From Bacteroidales bacterium UBA3623 (GTDB taxonomy: Bacteria; Bacteroidota; Bacteroidia; Bacteroidales; UBA932): a stretch of DNA of 22,908 bases. Below, piece after piece: positions 1 to 7,152 of this stretch (positions are counted from its first letter, which is position 1; the number at the start of each line of letters is the position of its first letter). The stretch spans positions 7,270 to 30,177 of the forward strand of contig DFLI01000088.1 in NCBI GenBank assembly GCA_002373715.1, read 5' to 3'. The notes beneath the pieces are model-generated. The model saw only the letters and a program-made list of their open reading frames with translations. It had not been told where the DNA came from and did not search any database. The position numbers were made by a program, and so were the translations under genes.

Positions 1-410
1 ACTACGACGGCGACGTGATGTCCGATATGGTATCCACCGCTTTCGGTTCACTGGCTATGATGACGTCCGTGCTGGTGAGCCCCGACGGCAAGTACGAGTA
101 TGAGGCTGCCCACGGCACCGTTACCCGTCACTACTACAAGTACCTGAAGGGTGAAGAGACCTCCACCAACCCTATGGCCACCATCTTCGCCTGGAGCGGT
201 GCACTCCGCAAGCGCGGTGAGCTGGACAACCTGCCGGAACTGGTGAACTATGCCAATCAGTTGGAGCAGGCCTGCTTCGATACCCTGAACGAAGGTCTGG
301 AGACCAAGGACCTGGTGAACCTCTCCGAGGGCATTACTCCCAAGGGCCTTACCTCCCTGCAGTTCCTTCAGGAAATCCGCAAGCGTCTGGAAGTCCGTCT
401 GGGCGCCTAG
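1..410 (+). CDS. icd: NADP-dependent isocitrate dehydrogenase, C-terminal part
   Basis: The gene is cut by the left edge; the reading frame runs from base 3 and gives the last 135 residues. It contains YDGDVMSD, then MTSVLVSPDGK, EAAHGTVTRHY, the STNPMATIFAW block and a helical C-terminus. These match the eukaryote-type (homodimeric, IDH1-like) isocitrate dehydrogenase, which oxidises isocitrate to 2-oxoglutarate in the cytosolic TCA cycle. The YDGDVxSD aspartates belong to the metal/isocitrate site and the EAAHGTVTRH segment lines the NADP pocket, by family knowledge. The gene closes with TAG at 408-410. A dispersed repeat starts about 10 nt later and a hairpin terminator lies at 523-557, so it ends its transcript here. 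No frameshift is seen in the visible part. Confidence 0.96.
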   Translation, partial: YDGDVMSDMVSTAFGSLAMMTSVLVSPDGKYEYEAAHGTVTRHYYKYLKGEETSTNPMATIFAWSGALRKRGELDNLPELVNYANQLEQACFDTLNEGLETKDLVNLSEGITPKGLTSLQFLQEIRKRLEVRLGA

Positions 411-419
411 TCCGTCATG

Positions 420-450
420 CGTCATGCCCGGCTCCCACCGGGCATCTCTT
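420..450 (+). repeat. Dispersed palindromic repeat, family A (copy 1)
   Basis: The unit reads CGTCATGCCCGG, then CTCCCA, then CCGGGCATCTCTT; GCCCGG and CCGGGC pair as a hairpin. The same layout (CGTCAT, palindrome, ATCTC) recurs at 4289-4314, 4331-4357, 8068-8095, 8115-8145 and 17140-17168 in either orientation. A partial CGTCATG duplicate precedes it at 414-420. It lies directly after the icd stop codon. Confidence 0.75.
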
Positions 451-453
451 CCT

Positions 454-487
454 GGGACGAACGGCCCCAAATCCGTTCATTCGTCCC
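454..487. repeat. Inverted repeat downstream of icd
   Basis: GGGACGAA at 454-461 is the reverse complement of TTCGTCCC at 480-487, with a nested GAACGG/CCGTTC pair inside. A run of A follows on the + strand. Two TAGTCCCAAAA-like echoes follow (about 484-512). It could add to transcript-end structure after icd; no other role is visible. Confidence 0.5.
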
Positions 488-522
488 AAAAACGGGGCTT
501 TAGTCCCAAAATACCTGTTTTA

Positions 523-557
523 GTCACTTGTGCCTGTCACAGGTGACTTTTCTTTTA
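523..557 (+). terminator. Intrinsic terminator of icd
   Basis: GTCACTTGTG (523-532) and CACAGGTGAC (538-547) form a 10-bp stem with one G-U pair and a 5-nt loop. TTTTCTTTTAT follows directly. This is a good factor-independent terminator and lies just before the promoter of the next gene. Confidence 0.75.
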
Positions 558-576
558 TAGGGTAAAATGGCCTCCC

Positions 577-584
577 TATCTTTG
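577..584 (+). promoter_or_regulatory. Bacteroidota -7 element of the 606 gene
   Basis: TATCTTTG matches TAnnTTTG exactly; a convincing TTTG at -33 is not seen. ATCTTTG at 578-584 pairs with CAAAGAT at 591-597, a small inverted repeat around the expected start site. The predicted start of transcription (about 591) lies downstream of the possible ATG at 567, which excludes that start and favours 606. Confidence 0.6.
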
Positions 585-605
585 CATCGAACAAAGATTA
601 CTGAT

Positions 606-1883
606 ATGATTGCGTCCATCCCCGCCCGCCTCAGGCTAGACAACGCCGCCAATATCTATCCGGCATCCATGTCCAAGGAGTATAGCTCCCTGTACCGGAT
701 GAAGGTAACCCTATCAGATAACATCGATGTTACATTTCTGCAAAAAGCCCTTCTGACGGTAGCAGAACGCATACCTACCTTCCGTTGCACCCTCAAAGCC
801 GGTGCTTTCTGGTGGTATCTGGACCGCTGCGAATCGGCCCCTCAGATTAGGCCTTTGAAGCCCCTGAAGAACTTCCGGTTCAAGGATCAGGACGGTCTTT
901 TGTACCGCGTAAGCGTAAAAGGAAAGGAATTGTCGCTGGATGTCTTCCATGCCCTGGCCGATGGCAACGGCGCCATGGTCTTTCTGATGACGCTGGCAGG
1001 GGAGTATATCCACCAGAGATATGGTCTTCGCATTCCCTACAACGGCTTAGTGCTGGACCCCAAGGACAGCCCCGCCTATGCCGAAGTGGAAGACAGCTTC
1101 AAGACGGTGTTCAGCGGCCGGCGCGGCCAGCTGGAAAAGAACGTGGACGCCTATCACATCCGTGGCAAGGAAATGCCCGGCGGCACGGTGAAGGACCTTC
1201 GCGTTGTAATGCAGGCCGATAAAATCAAGCAGGTGTGCCGGGAGTACGACTGCACGGTGACCGAGCTTCTTACATCGGCCATGCTCTATGCCCTGCAACA
1301 GGAGCACAGGCTGGATGCCAGCAGCAAGAAACGCTCTGTGCTCAAGGTGTCCGTTCCCGTGAATCTGCGGCCTCTTTACCACAGCCGTACGGTTCGCAAC
1401 TTCTCCTCCTATGTGAACCTGGGAGTGGATGTAAAGGACGGCTATCTTACTTTTGCCAAGATGGTTCAGACTATCAAGGCCCAGAAGGCCCACGACCTTA
1501 AAAAGGAAAACCTGGAACCCAAGATTGCCGCCAACGTAGAGCTGGAGGAAATGCTGGTGGTGCGCCTGCTGCCGCTTATCTTCAAGCACCCCATCATCGA
1601 TGTGATTAACCTCCTGCACGGAGACCGTTTCTGCTCTCAAACGCTCTCCAATATGGGTAACTTGAATGTGCCATCGGCCCTGTTCCCTTACATTCAAGAT
1701 GTGGACTTTGCCCTGGGCCGCCAGCGTGGCAACAGCGGCGCCGTTTCCTGTGTGAGCTACAACGGCCGTCTCTACCTGCACCTAACCCGCAAAATCTTCA
1801 GCGACAGCTTCGAGCAGGCCTTCCTCTACCAGCTCCAGCGCCTGGGCCTCTCCTACCAGTCCACCCTCTCCGATTTGGCGTAA
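606..1883 (+). CDS. Condensation-domain/alcohol acyltransferase-like protein
   Basis: This 425-aa protein has the HxxxDG active-site motif of the CoA-dependent acyltransferase superfamily (NRPS condensation domains, PapA and alcohol acetyltransferases) as HALADG, His115 to Gly120. The family uses this His as general base to move an acyl group from a thioester to a hydroxyl or amine. A second half-domain follows, with a conserved-looking VPVNLRPLY segment near residue 260. No signal peptide or membrane segment is seen, so a cytosolic enzyme is inferred. The upstream ATG at 567 is in frame but precedes the expected transcription start, so 606 is preferred. The gene stands alone between icd and a convergent gene; acyl donor and acceptor cannot be told. 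After its TAA the frame stays open for 24 more codons to 1958. Confidence 0.75.
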   Translation: MIASIPARLRLDNAANIYPASMSKEYSSLYRMKVTLSDNIDVTFLQKALLTVAERIPTFRCTLKAGAFWWYLDRCESAPQIRPLKPLKNFRFKDQDGLLYRVSVKGKELSLDVFHALADGNGAMVFLMTLAGEYIHQRYGLRIPYNGLVLDPKDSPAYAEVEDSFKTVFSGRRGQLEKNVDAYHIRGKEMPGGTVKDLRVVMQADKIKQVCREYDCTVTELLTSAMLYALQQEHRLDASSKKRSVLKVSVPVNLRPLYHSRTVRNFSSYVNLGVDVKDGYLTFAKMVQTIKAQKAHDLKKENLEPKIAANVELEEMLVVRLLPLIFKHPIIDVINLLHGDRFCSQTLSNMGNLNVPSALFPYIQDVDFALGRQRGNSGAVSCVSYNGRLYLHLTRKIFSDSFEQAFLYQLQRLGLSYQSTLSDLA

Positions 1884-1959
1884 GGCAGGGTAGTGGCCCG
1901 TTTCGAGCCCGTTGTAACCCCCGAAGAACTGGAGTCCGAGATAGAAGCTCTGCTTTAGA

Positions 1960-3480
1960 TTACCACTTTTCGTAGTGGATATTCTCCGGCTTCCATTTGT
2001 CTTTGGGCTTGTCGTTGCCGGCAGGGTGGCCGATGGGAACAATGCAGTAAGGCTTAACGTCTTTAGGAAGTCCCAGGGCTTCAATGGCCGGTTTCATCCT
2101 ATCTTCGTAGGGATAGCAGGCGGTCCAGACGGCTCCCAGCCCCAGCGCATTAACAGCAAGCAGGAGATTCTCCGTGGCGGCGGCGCAATCGGCCGTCCAG
2201 TTGTGGTTTTCTCCGCCCATTCTTCCCGTGGTCTTTCCACATACCACAATCACAACCGGAGCTTTGGCAATCATCTTGTTGAAGCCGCCGGCCAGTTTGT
2301 CTTTGGTGGCTTGTTCTCTCACCACCACAAAGCGCCACGGCTGAGCATTCATGCCGCTAGGGGCGCTCATGGCGGCCTTCAGGATGGTTTCTACTTCCTG
2401 GGGAGTAACGTCCTCCTCCGTATAGGAACGGACACTCTTACGGGTAAAGATATTGTCCAGAATCACTTTGCTCATATCATTGTCGTCTAAATCTACAACT
2501 GTATATTGGGTGGTACCCAGGCCCGTTTCTTCGCCCCGGTAAACAATGCGGGTGCCGTGCCGCTGGTTAATGCGCTCCAGGAGGGCCTTGGTGTCGTTAT
2601 TCTTGTCATTGGGAAGGTTGAATACCTGGTCCAGGCAGAACTTGTCCAGCGCCACCGGATCCAGCGAAGCGGCTATGCCAATATCGGCAATAGTGGGCTT
2701 ATGCGGCCGTCCGTCGCAGTCGCAGTCTATGGAGATATTATTCATCACATCAATGTACACAATGCCTCCCCGGGCCTTGAAATAGTTATGCACAGCCTGC
2801 GCCGCGGCCGACATGGACTCAATGAAGGGAGTGTTCTTTTCGGGGGAAGACATCCACCCCTCCGGCAGATTGGTCCACAGCTTGTGCCAATCTTCTGTTT
2901 TGCCGGCGCTGTGAATATAGGCCTTGCCATTTTGGGAAGCTACGCCTATAGACGCGTTCTTCAATACGCCGCCGAAGCCGCCCATCGCATGCCCCTTGAA
3001 GTGGGCCAGGTTAATCATGAAATCGTAGTTCTTCAGGTGGGAACCCACAATGTCATACTTGATCCATTTGTCATCGGCAACCGGAATCTTGAACTCTCCT
3101 TCCTCATCCATAATATCCACCGTGGCAATCTTGTTATAGCCACGCTTCTCAATTTCCTTGCGGTGGGATTGGGTGGAAGAACGGTTGCCTTCATAGGCCG
3201 TATTGCATTCTACCAGCGTACCGTTCACTTTCTGCACCAGCGGCGCAATGAGTTCCGGACGCAGGTGGTTGGACTTCTCCGACTCGCCGGTAGAAATCTT
3301 TACGGCCACCTTGCCAGCAGGGTTCACGCCCAGGGCCTCATAGATTTTAACCAGCCCCTGGGGGGAGATGTCGCGCGTGAAGTACACAACGGAAGCATTC
3401 TGCTCTTGCGCCTGGGCGCTTGAAGCGGTCATAAACAGCGCTGCAAAGGCAGCCAAAACTACAAACAAGGTCTTTCTCAT
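1960..3480 (-). CDS. Secreted DUF362-nitroreductase fusion protein
   Basis: This 506-aa protein has a signal peptide (residues 1-24, ending SSAQA before QEQ). A DUF362-type domain follows at about 30-330 (FKGHAMGGFGG, KNASIGVAS, and an acidic cysteine patch SIDCDCDG). Residues 339-506 are a complete nitroreductase-fold domain: TRKSVRSY, APSGMNAQPWRFVVV, and the late LGLGAVWTACYP block. The nitroreductase fold binds FMN and uses NAD(P)H; DUF362 proteins are often tied to Fe-S redox chemistry, but their reaction is unsettled. A predicted secreted flavin enzyme in one chain with DUF362 is unusual. The ATG at 3478-3480 places the signal peptide well; an in-frame ATG 15 nt upstream would only add MHRLA. 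It converges on the gene at 606. Substrate unknown. Confidence 0.85.
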   Translation of the reverse strand: MRKTLFVVLAAFAALFMTASSAQAQEQNASVVYFTRDISPQGLVKIYEALGVNPAGKVAVKISTGESEKSNHLRPELIAPLVQKVNGTLVECNTAYEGNRSSTQSHRKEIEKRGYNKIATVDIMDEEGEFKIPVADDKWIKYDIVGSHLKNYDFMINLAHFKGHAMGGFGGVLKNASIGVASQNGKAYIHSAGKTEDWHKLWTNLPEGWMSSPEKNTPFIESMSAAAQAVHNYFKARGGIVYIDVMNNISIDCDCDGRPHKPTIADIGIAASLDPVALDKFCLDQVFNLPNDKNNDTKALLERINQRHGTRIVYRGEETGLGTTQYTVVDLDDNDMSKVILDNIFTRKSVRSYTEEDVTPQEVETILKAAMSAPSGMNAQPWRFVVVREQATKDKLAGGFNKMIAKAPVVIVVCGKTTGRMGGENHNWTADCAAATENLLLAVNALGLGAVWTACYPYEDRMKPAIEALGLPKDVKPYCIVPIGHPAGNDKPKDKWKPENIHYEKW

Positions 3481-3566
3481 GGCAAGTCGGTGCATTAAAT
3501 ATATCTGCTATGTCCCTGCAAGTTAATCATTTTCTCCCAACCCTCCAAATTCCTCCAGGGCCGACA

Positions 3567-3605
3567 GCAAACAAAAACTCCCCGCCAGCCTTCCAGCCAG
3601 CGGGG
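3567..3605 (-). terminator. Intrinsic terminator after the 176-aa gene
   Basis: CCCCGC (3580-3585) and GCGGGG (3600-3605) form a GC-rich stem. On the minus strand it is followed by AGTTTTTGTTTG. It lies about 110 nt downstream of the stop at 3714, so it most likely ends that transcript before the DUF362-nitroreductase gene begins. Confidence 0.65.
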
Positions 3606-3649
3606 TGTTCACCTGAGTGAAAATCTGCAAAAATATACTGAGGTGAACA
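3606..3649. repeat. Inverted repeat flanking a possible -7 element
   Basis: TGTTCACCT (3606-3614) and AGGTGAACA (3641-3649) are perfect inverted arms of 9 bp, 26 nt apart. Between them, on the minus strand, lies TATTTTTG (3635-3628), which fits TAnnTTTG. It could be an operator around a weak promoter, but the terminator-like hairpin just downstream argues against a productive minus-strand transcript from here. Confidence 0.4.
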
Positions 3650-3713
3650 AAATTTGTCCATCTCTTATCGTTTTACAATAACGGATAATGCCCCGCACAC
3701 GGGGAAAGAGAAA

Positions 3714-4244
3714 CTAGCCCAGGGGATAGTAGAGGGAGTCGTAGCGACTGTTCCAGCTGCGGTCGTAGTGCTTGCGGATGGTGCGGGCGCTGGCAAACTG
3801 GTTGAAATTGTCCCAGGCCTCCAGGAAGAGGACGGCAAAGTCTGTGCGGTTGTGAAGGGTGAGGGCAAAGAGGGTGTAAACGGCAGTGATGTACACGCAT
3901 GCGCGTTCGCGGTCGTCTGCCTGCGGAGTGGCCGGCGTGGCCAGAGTGAGCCGCTGGGATTGGGCGAAGGCAAGGTCTGCGATGACATCGGCCAGCAAAG
4001 CCTCTTCGGAAGGGGAGTAGAGCTGCACGCAGTAGCGCTCTCCAGAGCAGGATTTCTCCTCCACTTCCTTCTGAAGCGAAGGCATGGGGTCTGGCAATAC
4101 GCTCTCAAAGTAGCGGGCATAATTGGCCTCTCCCCGCAGGAACTGCAGGGCCAGGACGCAGTAGTCTCGCACGCTGGCCTCAATGACCATCGCGTAAGGC
4201 GCTTTCTCGTCTATACGAGCCAATATTTCTGCTACGCTTGCCAT
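3714..4244 (-). CDS. Hypothetical protein, 176 aa
   Basis: I do not recognise the family. The protein is soluble by appearance, mostly helical, rich in Ala, Leu, Asp and Glu, with no signal peptide or membrane segment. Tyr/Phe/Trp-rich stretches lie near the C-terminus (FLEAWDNFNQFA, RSWNSRYDSLYYPLG). This frame is chosen over the open frames on both strands here because its composition is normal, it starts with ATG, and a TATATTTA box close to the Bacteroidota -7 consensus lies about 10 nt upstream on the minus strand. A hairpin terminator follows at 3567-3605, so it is probably transcribed alone. The opposite-strand frame at 3654-4256 is Val/Gly-rich and looks like a shadow. Confidence 0.7.
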   Translation of the reverse strand: MASVAEILARIDEKAPYAMVIEASVRDYCVLALQFLRGEANYARYFESVLPDPMPSLQKEVEEKSCSGERYCVQLYSPSEEALLADVIADLAFAQSQRLTLATPATPQADDRERACVYITAVYTLFALTLHNRTDFAVLFLEAWDNFNQFASARTIRKHYDRSWNSRYDSLYYPLG

Positions 4245-4273
4245 TACAAGATGTAAATATACAAAAAATCATT

Positions 4274-4281
4274 TATTTTTG
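4274..4281 (+). promoter_or_regulatory. -7 element of the hydroxyacid dehydrogenase gene
   Basis: TATTTTTG matches TAnnTTTG. No clear TTTG at -33. Expected transcription start near 4288, giving a leader of about 80 nt that holds two copies of the family A repeat. Confidence 0.45.
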
Positions 4282-4288
4282 TAAAAAA

Positions 4289-4314
4289 GATACCCGGTCA
4301 AGCCGGGTATGACG
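4289..4314 (-). repeat. Dispersed palindromic repeat, family A (copy 2)
   Basis: Read on the minus strand: CGTCATACCCGG, CTTGA, CCGGGTATC. TACCCGG and CCGGGTA pair. It lies in the 5' leader of the dehydrogenase gene, 16 nt before a second copy in the same orientation. Confidence 0.75.
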
Positions 4315-4330
4315 ATGACACTTTTGTAAA

Positions 4331-4357
4331 GAATCCCCGGTGAAGCCGGGTATGACG
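4331..4357 (-). repeat. Dispersed palindromic repeat, family A (copy 3)
   Basis: Read on the minus strand: CGTCATACCCGG, CTTCA, CCGGGGATTC. It ends 9 nt before the start codon at 4367. The in-frame GTG at 4340 lies inside this unit, so it is not taken as the start. Confidence 0.75.
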
Positions 4358-4366
4358 AGAAGTATT

Positions 4367-5293
4367 ATGAAGATAGTTTTTCTTGATGCCATATCCATGG
4401 GAGATGTGTCCCTGGAGGAAATTGCCTCGCTGGGCGAGCTTACCACTTATCCCTCTTCTACCGCGGAAGAGGCCCGGGAGAGAGTAAAAGATGCCGATGT
4501 CGCTTTACTGAACAAGGTAATAGTGGACCAGGCTTTCCTGGACGCCGCATCCAAGCTAAAGCTGGTGTGCGAGGCCGGAACCGGCATCAATAACATAAAT
4601 GTTAAGCTATGCGAAGAGCGCGGCGTTATTGTGCGAAACGTGGCCGGGTACTCCACAGATTCCGTGGCTCAGACCGCCTGGATGCACATTTTGAACCTGG
4701 TGGGCCGTGCCTTCCATTACCAGGACTTCGTGCAAAGCGGGGCCTACAGCAAGAACCCCGTGCACGTGGACTACGCCCATCCTTTTATGGAGTTGGCTGG
4801 CAAAACGCTGGGTATTGTGGGTATGGGTGCCATCGGCCAAAAAGTGGCGGCCATTGGCAAAGCCTTTGGAATGGATATTATCTATTATTCCACCTCCGGT
4901 ACCGGCCATTGCAAGGATTATCCCTGCGTAGGGCTGGAGGAACTGCTGCAAAAGGCCGATATCATCTCCATCCACGCCCCCTACAACGAGCGCACGGCCG
5001 GACTCATCGGCTATGAGCAGTTCAAGCAGATGAAGCACAGCGCCTACCTGGTGAACACCGGCAGGGGAGGCATTGCCGTAGAGGAAGATTTGGCCCGCGC
5101 CCTGGACGAAGGCCTCATTGCCGGCGCGGCCCTGGACGTATACGTAAAGGAGCCGCTCCCTCAGAGCAGCCCCTTATTGCATCTGGTTCATCCTGAACGC
5201 CTGCTGTTCAGTCCGCACATTGCCTGGTATTCCCAGGAAGCACGGGCCCGTCTGGCTCATGAAATGGCCCAGAATATCCGTAAAGGATGGTAA
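4367..5293 (+). CDS. D-isomer-specific 2-hydroxyacid dehydrogenase
   Basis: This 308-aa cytosolic protein has the full layout of the family: an N-terminal flavodoxin-like half, a Rossmann half with GMGAIG (152-157), and the catalytic residues Arg233 (NTGRGG), Glu262 (VKEPLP) and His284 (PHIAW). The family reduces 2-oxoacids to D-2-hydroxyacids, or the reverse; glycerate or hydroxypyruvate reductase-like roles are typical. After the second Rossmann strand the sequence is IIYYSTSG, without the acidic residue usual in NAD-specific members, so NADP use is possible (inference). ATG 4367 is chosen because the upstream in-frame codons fall in a dispersed repeat. The TAA at 5291-5293 touches the stop codon of the convergent gene. 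Confidence 0.9.
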   Translation: MKIVFLDAISMGDVSLEEIASLGELTTYPSSTAEEARERVKDADVALLNKVIVDQAFLDAASKLKLVCEAGTGINNINVKLCEERGVIVRNVAGYSTDSVAQTAWMHILNLVGRAFHYQDFVQSGAYSKNPVHVDYAHPFMELAGKTLGIVGMGAIGQKVAAIGKAFGMDIIYYSTSGTGHCKDYPCVGLEELLQKADIISIHAPYNERTAGLIGYEQFKQMKHSAYLVNTGRGGIAVEEDLARALDEGLIAGAALDVYVKEPLPQSSPLLHLVHPERLLFSPHIAWYSQEARARLAHEMAQNIRKGW

Positions 5294-5986
5294 TTAGTCT
5301 TTCTTAAGACGAATGGATGCCACGCCTGCCTTGGACTTGTCCACCTGAGGGCAGTCCAGATTGTAGGCGTCAATGTCTCCGGCTCCGGTTACGCTTAATT
5401 TGGCATAGCCGGCCTTACCGCTTACATCCACATCACCGGCACCGTTTACGCTTACATACAGCTTTTCAACGTCTATAGAAGTGGCCTCCAGGTCTCCGGC
5501 TCCGTTAATGGTAAAGGAAAGGGAGGGAACCTTGATGCTGTCCATTTCCACGTCTCCGGCACCATTTACCATCATGACAAGATCCTTGTCAGAGGTGTAG
5601 GCGTGCAGGTTGGCATCGGCCGCACCGTTCACCACGACGCTTTCCAACAGGGGAGCGTTCACATATACCTTGAAGGTTTTGGCGCTAATCTGGATGGATT
5701 TGCCGTCCTTCTTGGTTTCCAGGACAAGGGTGCCGTCTTCCACACGGAAGTCCAGATACTGGAATACTTCCTCGTTGGCTTCCACCTTCACCTGGCAGGT
5801 CTCCGTCTGGAAAATCTCCAAATCGGCCGCTCCGTTCAATACAATCTGGTTGAAATCTCCCAGATCCATCTGCTCGGTTTTCACCTCACCCTTGCAGACA
5901 ACCCGGTTGTTCATATTCAAATTTAACGAATATACGCAGCTGGTAGCCAGCACCATAGTGCACAAGGCCAGAATTACTTTTTTCAT
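5294..5986 (-). CDS. GIN-domain (DUF2807) lipoprotein
   Basis: This 230-aa protein has a lipoprotein signal (MKKVILALCTMVLATSC, lipid-modified Cys17 expected) followed by a putative adhesin/GIN-type beta-helix. The repeating core is visible as six turns of (N/T)GA(A/G)D between about residues 51 and 210: two NGAAD, three NGAGD and one TGAGD. Such proteins are common on Bacteroidota cell surfaces or in the periplasm; the ligand is not known. It is the last gene of the minus-strand operon, 9 nt after the GntR-type regulator, so its level is probably controlled together with the ABC transporter. No terminator is seen between it and the convergent dehydrogenase gene. Confidence 0.88.
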   Translation of the reverse strand: MKKVILALCTMVLATSCVYSLNLNMNNRVVCKGEVKTEQMDLGDFNQIVLNGAADLEIFQTETCQVKVEANEEVFQYLDFRVEDGTLVLETKKDGKSIQISAKTFKVYVNAPLLESVVVNGAADANLHAYTSDKDLVMMVNGAGDVEMDSIKVPSLSFTINGAGDLEATSIDVEKLYVSVNGAGDVDVSGKAGYAKLSVTGAGDIDAYNLDCPQVDKSKAGVASIRLKKD

Positions 5987-5995
5987 ATCTTTTTC

Positions 5996-6331
5996 TTAGT
6001 TAAAAATCTTGGCATCCAGTCCCAGCAGTTCCATCTTGCGTTTGATGGCGGGGACTTCTTTTTCCAAAAAATCGGCCCTTTGGACCTCTAAAATCTTATC
6101 ACGGGCATCGGTCGACACAAAGTAGCCAATTCCGCGCTTGTTATAAATGATTCCGTCTGCGGTTAGTTTTTCATAAACGCGCATCACCGTGTTGGGGTTT
6201 ACCCCAATCTGGGCGCCGTACTCGCGGACCGACGGAATTCTGTCATCGGCCTTCAGAGAGCCGGACAGGATGTTCTCGCAGAACACGTCGGCTATCTGGA
6301 GGTAGATGGGTTTTTCTCCGTGGAAGTCCAT
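5996..6331 (-). CDS. GntR-family regulator, YtrA-like (short)
   Basis: This 111-aa protein is almost entirely one winged helix-turn-helix: KPIYLQIADVFCENILSG, then IPSVREYGAQIGVNPNTVMRVYEKL (recognition helix region) and the wing KRGIGYFV. Only a short helical tail of about 35 residues follows, with no effector domain, as in the YtrA subfamily, whose members usually repress an adjacent ABC transporter operon. It lies 4 nt downstream of the permease stop and 9 nt upstream of the GIN-domain gene, inside the operon it likely controls. A candidate operator is at 7987-8010. The inducer is not evident; YtrA systems elsewhere respond to cell-envelope antibiotics. Confidence 0.88.
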   Translation of the reverse strand: MDFHGEKPIYLQIADVFCENILSGSLKADDRIPSVREYGAQIGVNPNTVMRVYEKLTADGIIYNKRGIGYFVSTDARDKILEVQRADFLEKEVPAIKRKMELLGLDAKIFN

Positions 6332-6335
6332 AATA

Positions 6336-7148
6336 CTAGTGTTTTAGAGTTTTAATTCTGTAGAAGATGCCTCCTGCCAGGCAAGCGGCCAGGGCAAAGG
6401 CGGAAGCAGTGCTCCAATTGATAACTTTGCGGATGATTACTTCTGCCTCGGCCAGGTCTTCCACCTCATAGTTGCCCTGCAGACCCAGGCTGGTAAGAAC
6501 CAGAGAGAGTACCGTGCTGGCGATGAAGAGGATAATGAAGGCCCAGAGAATCTTGTTGCGCTTGAAGGAAATGCCGCACAGCAGGAAATACAGGAAATTG
6601 CAAATGTATCCGGCAAAGACGGGCATAGCCATGAATCCCAGGTTCCAGGTGGTGGAATATTCTTCGTTGGCTACCACCAGAGCATTGTTGGTATTTTCAA
6701 TGAATTCACCGGCGGCTTTGATAAGAACCTGACCATAAGTAGGGTCGGCCAGAGCAAGAATACCGTCAATAATAGTATAGGTGCCCAGGAAAGCCACGGG
6801 AATAACCACCAGCGTCAGAAGCATCATGGAGAGCCATTTTTCAAAGGCCGATGCGGGAATCATGAGCCAGGAGGAACCCTTGCGCCTGTTGGTAAGATAG
6901 CCATAGGTGCGGGTCTGATAAAGCTCCAGGGCAAAGCAGGCCAGAAGGAAGATGGTGATACGGGCACCGAAACCCGGGGCCTGCCACACAGAGTTGAAGA
7001 TGGCATTGAAGGCAATGCCCAGGATGTAGAGAATAAGACCGGAAAAGCCTATAAGAATGGCGGCCTTTACGTGGTTACGCCACATTTGGGCAAGGTCATA
7101 TTTGAAATAGGTCCAGAAACGGGAACCATTGAATACTTCACTTTTCAT
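6336..7148 (-). CDS. ABC transporter permease
   Basis: This 270-aa membrane protein has about six hydrophobic spans: near residues 28-50, 62-82, 100-125, 172-192, 200-222 and 244-262. It has no recognisable binding motif, but it sits directly after the ABC ATPase gene and is followed by a YtrA-type regulator, which identifies it as the transport partner. A loop between the third and fourth spans (about 126-170) is probably extracytoplasmic. The ATG at 7146-7148, 4 nt after the ATPase stop, is preferred over an in-frame TTG at 7160 that overlaps the ATPase gene. The transported substrate cannot be deduced. Confidence 0.85.
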   Translation of the reverse strand: MKSEVFNGSRFWTYFKYDLAQMWRNHVKAAILIGFSGLILYILGIAFNAIFNSVWQAPGFGARITIFLLACFALELYQTRTYGYLTNRRKGSSWLMIPASAFEKWLSMMLLTLVVIPVAFLGTYTIIDGILALADPTYGQVLIKAAGEFIENTNNALVVANEEYSTTWNLGFMAMPVFAGYICNFLYFLLCGISFKRNKILWAFIILFIASTVLSLVLTSLGLQGNYEVEDLAEAEVIIRKVINWSTASAFALAACLAGGIFYRIKTLKH

Positions 7149-7152
7149 AACT

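Noticed and set aside
567..605. ATG at 567 as start of the acyltransferase-like gene
   Set aside because: It precedes the -7 box at 577-584, so it would not be in the mRNA; 606 is preferred.
2506..3423. 305-aa plus-strand open frame
   Set aside because: Shadow of the DUF362-nitroreductase gene, which has a signal peptide and family motifs.
3665..4183. Second minus-strand frame of 172 aa
   Set aside because: Pro/Ser/Thr/Arg-rich low-complexity composition typical of an off-frame reading.
3654..4256. 200-aa plus-strand open frame opposite the 176-aa gene
   Set aside because: Val/Gly/Ala-rich and with no promoter; the minus frame has a -7-like box, ATG and terminator. Not fully excluded because the minus protein is also unrecognised.
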